Of a stretch of DNA of 64,000 nucleotides, positions 60,729 to 64,000 are shown one piece after another. The stretch is taken from positions 2,442,001 to 2,506,000 of the forward strand of contig NZ_CP029193.1 in the NCBI RefSeq assembly GCF_008642355.1, read 5' to 3'. The DNA comes from Streptomyces venezuelae (GTDB lineage Bacteria > Actinomycetota > Actinomycetes > Streptomycetales > Streptomycetaceae). The translations under genes were made by a program, and so were the position numbers. Below the pieces are notes generated by a model. The model was not told the origin of the DNA, did no database searches, and worked only from the letters and a program-made list of their open reading frames with translations. Position 1 is the stretch's first letter, and each line of letters starts with the position of its first letter.

Positions 60729-61976
60729 ATGCTCGCGCCCATGGGGAGCCTTTTCGCCGAGTTGGCCCGGCAGGCGTCGGTCAACGCGCGCCGGGAGGTC
60801 GAGACGTACGCGCGCGAGATCGCGGAGTTCGGATTCCTGGACACGAACTCCCGGGCACGGGCCGAGACACTGGAGTACGCGTTGTGGTTGCGCCGCCGTA
60901 CGGTCGCACTCTCCCCGGACAACAGCGAACTGAGCGACGACGATCTCGGATACATCGCGGCGATCGGCGAGTCCCGGGCCGAAGCGGGGATGACGCTGGA
61001 CGCACGACAGCGGGTCCTGCGACTGCACACCTCGCTCATGCTGCGCGAGATCAACGAAGCGACCGAAGCGCAGCGTGGAGTCGGAGGCGGAGTCGGCGAA
61101 CTCATGCGAATGATGCACTGGTTCGCCCCGCAGGGAGAACGCGGTATCCGTGCCTACAGTCAGGGATTCGTGACGGCGCTGCGACACCGTCTGCCGTACG
61201 TCGAGCAGGCTGCCCTGCTGGCCAGGTCGTTGCTGAAAGGAGACCCCATATCGACGGGACTCGCCTCGGCTCTGGGCATGGAACTGCCCGAGCGCTGTGC
61301 GGTGGTGGTGATCCGGGTGCCGGACCGTCCCGCCGACGATCGCGACCTGGAAAGCGAGATCGAGGCACTGGTGAAAACCCACCACGCGCCGATCACGTGG
61401 GGGCCGGGCGAGGGACGTGGGGGCGGTGAGCTGATCGCCTTGATTCCCCTGATTTCCGCGACACCCCCGGACTCCCCGGGCTCGCGCACGGCCGACGACC
61501 CCCTGCCCGACCGGGTATCCGATCTCGTACGGGACTTCGCCCAGGCCCTGGGTCGCCCCTGCGCCGTCGGCGCCGCCACCTCCTCGCTGTCCGAGGTCGC
61601 CGACGCCCTCGACCTGGCCCGGCGGGTCAGCAGGGCGGCGCCGCTGCGGCGGGCGTCTTCTCGGCTGCGGCCGTACACCATGTCGGACCTGTTCGTGGAA
61701 CTCGCCGTCGCCGACGCGCCGTTCGTCGACGCATGGCTGCAAGCCGTGGGCCGGAGCCTGCAGTCCGGCCCGGACCTCCTTGTCACGCTGGACGCGTACT
61801 ACCGCCACGACATGCACCGCGGCGCCACGGCGGCAGCCCTCGTCGTCCACCCCCGTACCCTGGACTACCGCCTCCGCCGGGTACGGGAGCTCACCGGCAT
61901 CGACCCCGGCTCGACGCGCGGCGTACGCATCTTCAGCTCGGTCGTCACGCGCTACCTGTCGGGAACGTGGCACTGA
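60729..61976 (+). CDS. PucR-type transcriptional regulator
   Basis: About 415 residues. The N-terminal half is helical with no clear ligand motif (RsbR-like or GGDEF-like linker: SRAEAGMTLDARQRVLRLHTSLM). The centre has a GGDEF-related fold (RCAVVVIRVPDRP, AVGAATSSLSEVADALDLARRV). The C-terminus is the PucR-type HTH: LLVTLDAYYRHDMHRGATAAALVVHPRTLDYRLRRVRELTGIDP. Start ATG 60729 or 60741, no clear ribosome site. Faces away from the secreted DUF4394 gene, which may be its target. Confidence 0.82.
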   Translation: MLAPMGSLFAELARQASVNARREVETYAREIAEFGFLDTNSRARAETLEYALWLRRRTVALSPDNSELSDDDLGYIAAIGESRAEAGMTLDARQRVLRLHTSLMLREINEATEAQRGVGGGVGELMRMMHWFAPQGERGIRAYSQGFVTALRHRLPYVEQAALLARSLLKGDPISTGLASALGMELPERCAVVVIRVPDRPADDRDLESEIEALVKTHHAPITWGPGEGRGGGELIALIPLISATPPDSPGSRTADDPLPDRVSDLVRDFAQALGRPCAVGAATSSLSEVADALDLARRVSRAAPLRRASSRLRPYTMSDLFVELAVADAPFVDAWLQAVGRSLQSGPDLLVTLDAYYRHDMHRGATAAALVVHPRTLDYRLRRVRELTGIDPGSTRGVRIFSSVVTRYLSGTWH

Positions 61977-62071
61977 ACCCTGTTCTGCCTCCATCGCATG
62001 AGTTCACGCCTCAAGGGCGGGGCGAACGTCCAGGAGCGACCGGTCATCAGTCTCACCACCACGAAGCGACC

Positions 62072-62674
62072 CTAAGCCGCGACGGGCGCGGCCGATTTGG
62101 CGGTCCTTTCGAGTTCGGCGTGGTGGGCCGCGCGGGCCTTCTCGTCGATCTGTGTCTCGTGTTCGGGGCGTACCCCGGTCCGGCCGTCGAGGCTCTCGCG
62201 CAGGATGTCGGCGTGTCCGGTATGCCGGGTGGTCTCGCCGAGGACATGGGTCATGGCGGCGAACAGGTTCGTGTTGGGGCAGATCTCCGGCCACCACGGC
62301 ACGTGGCCGGGGGCGTCGAGGGGGAGCTCGTTGATCGTCGCGTCCGAGTGTTCCCACGTACGGCGGTAGAGGGCGATGATCTGGTCGCGGGTCTCGTCCT
62401 CCGCCGCCCACAGATCGCTGCCGTCGGAGTCCTGCCATCGGCACAGCGCTTCCGGTGACGGGCGGCCGAAGACCTCGCCGAAGTACCTGGCCTCGACAAA
62501 TGCCACGTGCTTGACCAGGCCGAGGAGGTTGGTCCCGGTCGCTGTCAAAGGCCGGCGGGCGTCGTACTCGGACAGGCCGTCGAGTTTCCAGAGCAGCGCC
62601 TCGCGGTCCCGCCGCAGTCGCCCGTGCAGGTTGTTCTTCGCGAATTCGTCGATCACGCGGCAGGAGCCTGCCAT
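62072..62674 (-). CDS. DinB/DUF664 family protein
   Basis: A 200-residue DinB-like four-helix protein with the metal-binding His pattern: LVKHVAFVEARYF near residue 55, and HVLGETTRHTGHADILRE near 143-160. Family members are thiol-dependent transferases or of unknown activity (mycothiol-dependent enzymes in actinobacteria). Starts at ATG 62674 with no strong ribosome site. No partner gene next to it. Confidence 0.88.
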   Translation of the reverse strand: MAGSCRVIDEFAKNNLHGRLRRDREALLWKLDGLSEYDARRPLTATGTNLLGLVKHVAFVEARYFGEVFGRPSPEALCRWQDSDGSDLWAAEDETRDQIIALYRRTWEHSDATINELPLDAPGHVPWWPEICPNTNLFAAMTHVLGETTRHTGHADILRESLDGRTGVRPEHETQIDEKARAAHHAELERTAKSAAPVAA

Positions 62675-62735
62675 GGGCCGGTCTTGGCCTCAAGGTCCTG
62701 TGGAGACATGGCCCGGCCGGCGGGGTGACCTTGAA

Positions 62736-62767
62736 GGGGCGGCGCCCGCGTGCGGGGATGCCGCCCC
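62736..62767. terminator. Hairpin between the DinB and FAD reductase genes
   Basis: GGGGCGGC (62736-62743) pairs with GCCGCCCC (62760-62767), and the loop itself has CCCGC/GCGGG. Located after the stop of the FAD reductase on the minus strand. Confidence 0.7.
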
Positions 62768-62787
62768 CGCCGCATACCGGTGCCGGG

Positions 62788-64000
62788 TCAGGCCACCGGC
62801 TCCGGCAGCGTCATGAGGTGGGCGCGGTGGCGGGCTGCCGCGGCGGTCGCCGTCGGGCCGCCCAGCGCGGCCACGCCGATGAGGCGGGGGCCCTGGTAGT
62901 AGGCGTAGAGGAGGTCGCCCTCCGGAGTGGTCGGGTCGCCTTCCAGGAGTTCGCAGCGGTCGGCCAGGGAGGGCCGGCCGAACGACTGGAGGCGCAGGGT
63001 GTACTGGTCGCTCCAGAAGGAGGGGAGCGGGGCGCAGGGGGCCGGGTCGCGGGGCGTGCCGGTCAGGGCCGCCACCAGCGTGCGGGCCGCGTGGCGTGCC
63101 GTGTCGCCGGGGACCGACCAGTGTTCGACGCGGCGCGGTACGGGGCCGTAGCGCGGATTCGGGAAGCGGGCCACGTCGCCGACGGCCACCGCGTGCGGGA
63201 GGCCGCCTATGCGCAGGTGGGCGTCGCAGAGGATGCCGTCGGTCAGGTCCAGCCCCGGCGTCGCCGCCAGCCATTCCGTGTTGGGGAGCGAGCCGATCGC
63301 TTCGACGATCAGGTCCGCCCGTAGTTCCGTGCCGTCGTCCAGGACGCAGCCCTCCGGGGTGAGTTCCGTGGCCAGGCGGCCCATGTGGAAACGTACTCCC
63401 CGCGCCTCGTGGCGGAGGCGGAGCGCCCGCGCCAGGTGCGGGCCGAGCGCCGACGCCATCGGTTCCGTCTCCGGCGCCACGACGGTCACCGCGCACCCCG
63501 CCGTGCGCGCGGTGGCCGCCACCTCGCAGCCGATGAAACCCGACCCGATCACTGATACCCGGGCGCCCGCCGCCAGCCCGGCGGCCAGGGCCGTCGAGTC
63601 CTCCAGCGTGCGGACGACGTGCCGGGGCGGGCCCCCGGGCATCGGGAGCCTGCGTGGCCGCACCCCCGTCGCGGCCACCAGACCCTCGTACATGTGGACC
63701 GATCCGTCGGTCAGTGTGAGCGTGCGCGCCGTGAGGTCCGCGGCCGTCACGGCGGAGCCGAGTCGCCACTCGACGTCCTCGACGCTGGGGCGCCTGCGCA
63801 GTTCCGTGCCGGCCGCGAGCGCGTGTCCCGCGAGTACCGCCTTGGACAGCGGCGGGCGGTTGTACGGGAGGTGGGGCTCGTCGCCGAAGACGGTGATCGC
63901 ACCGTGCCAGCCCGCCGCGCGGAGCTGTTCGGCCGCGCGCAGACCGCCGAGCGACGCTCCCACGACCGCGATGCCGCGGCTCTCCCCCCTGCTCGCCCCC
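62788..64000 (-). CDS. FAD-dependent ferredoxin reductase-like protein (N-terminus outside window)
   Basis: The frame stays open to the right edge without any ATG, GTG or TTG beyond the GTG at 63966, and the FAD fold begins with IAVVGASLGGLRAAEQL, so the true start lies beyond 64000. Visible: FAD motif, NAD(P)H fold VSVIGSGFIGCEVAATARTAG, second FAD site HAVAVGDVARFP, and reductase C-terminal domain SFWSDQYTLRLQSFG. Same class as the reductase at 28553-29815. Likely transfers electrons to a ferredoxin for a cytochrome P450 or oxygenase. Confidence 0.9.
   Translation of the reverse strand, partial: GASRGESRGIAVVGASLGGLRAAEQLRAAGWHGAITVFGDEPHLPYNRPPLSKAVLAGHALAAGTELRRRPSVEDVEWRLGSAVTAADLTARTLTLTDGSVHMYEGLVAATGVRPRRLPMPGGPPRHVVRTLEDSTALAAGLAAGARVSVIGSGFIGCEVAATARTAGCAVTVVAPETEPMASALGPHLARALRLRHEARGVRFHMGRLATELTPEGCVLDDGTELRADLIVEAIGSLPNTEWLAATPGLDLTDGILCDAHLRIGGLPHAVAVGDVARFPNPRYGPVPRRVEHWSVPGDTARHAARTLVAALTGTPRDPAPCAPLPSFWSDQYTLRLQSFGRPSLADRCELLEGDPTTPEGDLLYAYYQGPRLIGVAALGGPTATAAAARHRAHLMTLPEPVA

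Overview
The window is chromosomal DNA of a Streptomyces species or a very close relative. The evidence is very high GC with strong third-position bias, GTG starts, start/stop overlaps such as ATGA, GTGA and TAATG, twin-arginine and lipobox signal peptides, and a set of genes typical of the genus: an Mbl-type actin, an HrdA-type sigma factor next to dnaG, a NirB/NirD pair and a PpdK. From memory, not from a search, the order resembles the S. coelicolor chromosome between about SCO2440 and SCO2500 (matB, subtilisin, mbl, hrdA, dnaG, nasA, nirBD, ppdK). There is no rRNA, CRISPR array, prophage or complete insertion sequence.

Layout. 1-5.1 kb: the end of a DMT-type membrane protein, a Trm112-like peptide, an FkbM methyltransferase, a small protein carrying an in-frame palindromic repeat, a secreted peptide, and a LysR regulator, cysteine dioxygenase and YeiH-type exporter run. 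5.1-14.2 kb: a 19-codon amphipathic peptide unit, a malonyl-CoA synthetase-like ligase, a 1232-residue subtilisin, mbl and a GAF sensor kinase with an eroded ATPase. 14.2-17.4 kb: a molybdate operon (HTH-Mop protein, ModA, fused ModB-ModC). 17.5-21.2 kb: a YihY/BrkB membrane protein, three tRNA genes, a small membrane-anchored protein and a xylulokinase-like kinase. 21.4-25.1 kb: two half-ABC exporters that look like an asymmetric heterodimer. 25.1-32.4 kb, minus strand: sigma factor, primase, FAD reductase, dGTPase and sirohydrochlorin chelatase. 32.7-36.8 kb: a SanA-like protein, nitrate reductase and small proteins. 36.8-43.1 kb: a lipoprotein and orphan histidine kinase, SoxR with a class IV aminotransferase, a surface protein with a class F sortase, and a TSUP transporter. 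43.1-52.7 kb: a ferric-reductase-like protein, FAD oxidoreductase with NirB and NirD, a TetR/SDR pair, a second SDR and a truncated globin. 52.9-59.1 kb: a sugar ABC importer and ppdK. 59.2-64 kb: a DUF4394 protein, a PucR-type regulator, a DinB protein and a truncated ferredoxin-reductase-like gene.

How it fits together. The clearest theme is nitrate assimilation and its cofactors: molybdate uptake (14.2-17.4 kb) serves the molybdenum enzyme NasA (33.6 kb), sirohydrochlorin chelatase (31.4 kb) serves the siroheme enzyme NirB (46.2 kb), and a flavoprotein that may feed electrons sits directly upstream of NirB. A GlnR-like box lies in front of that operon. A second theme is cysteine-sulfur oxidation coupled to export at 3.5-5.1 kb.

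The least explained items are the intergenic region upstream of ppdK, with two copies of the palindrome CGCTCA-NN-TGAGCG in opposite orientation; the 19-residue amphipathic peptide with its own terminator; the class F sortase beside a surface protein with an LPKG-type rather than LPxTG tail; the lipoprotein/orphan-kinase pair with no response regulator; and the nested palindromes in front of the hrdA-like gene.
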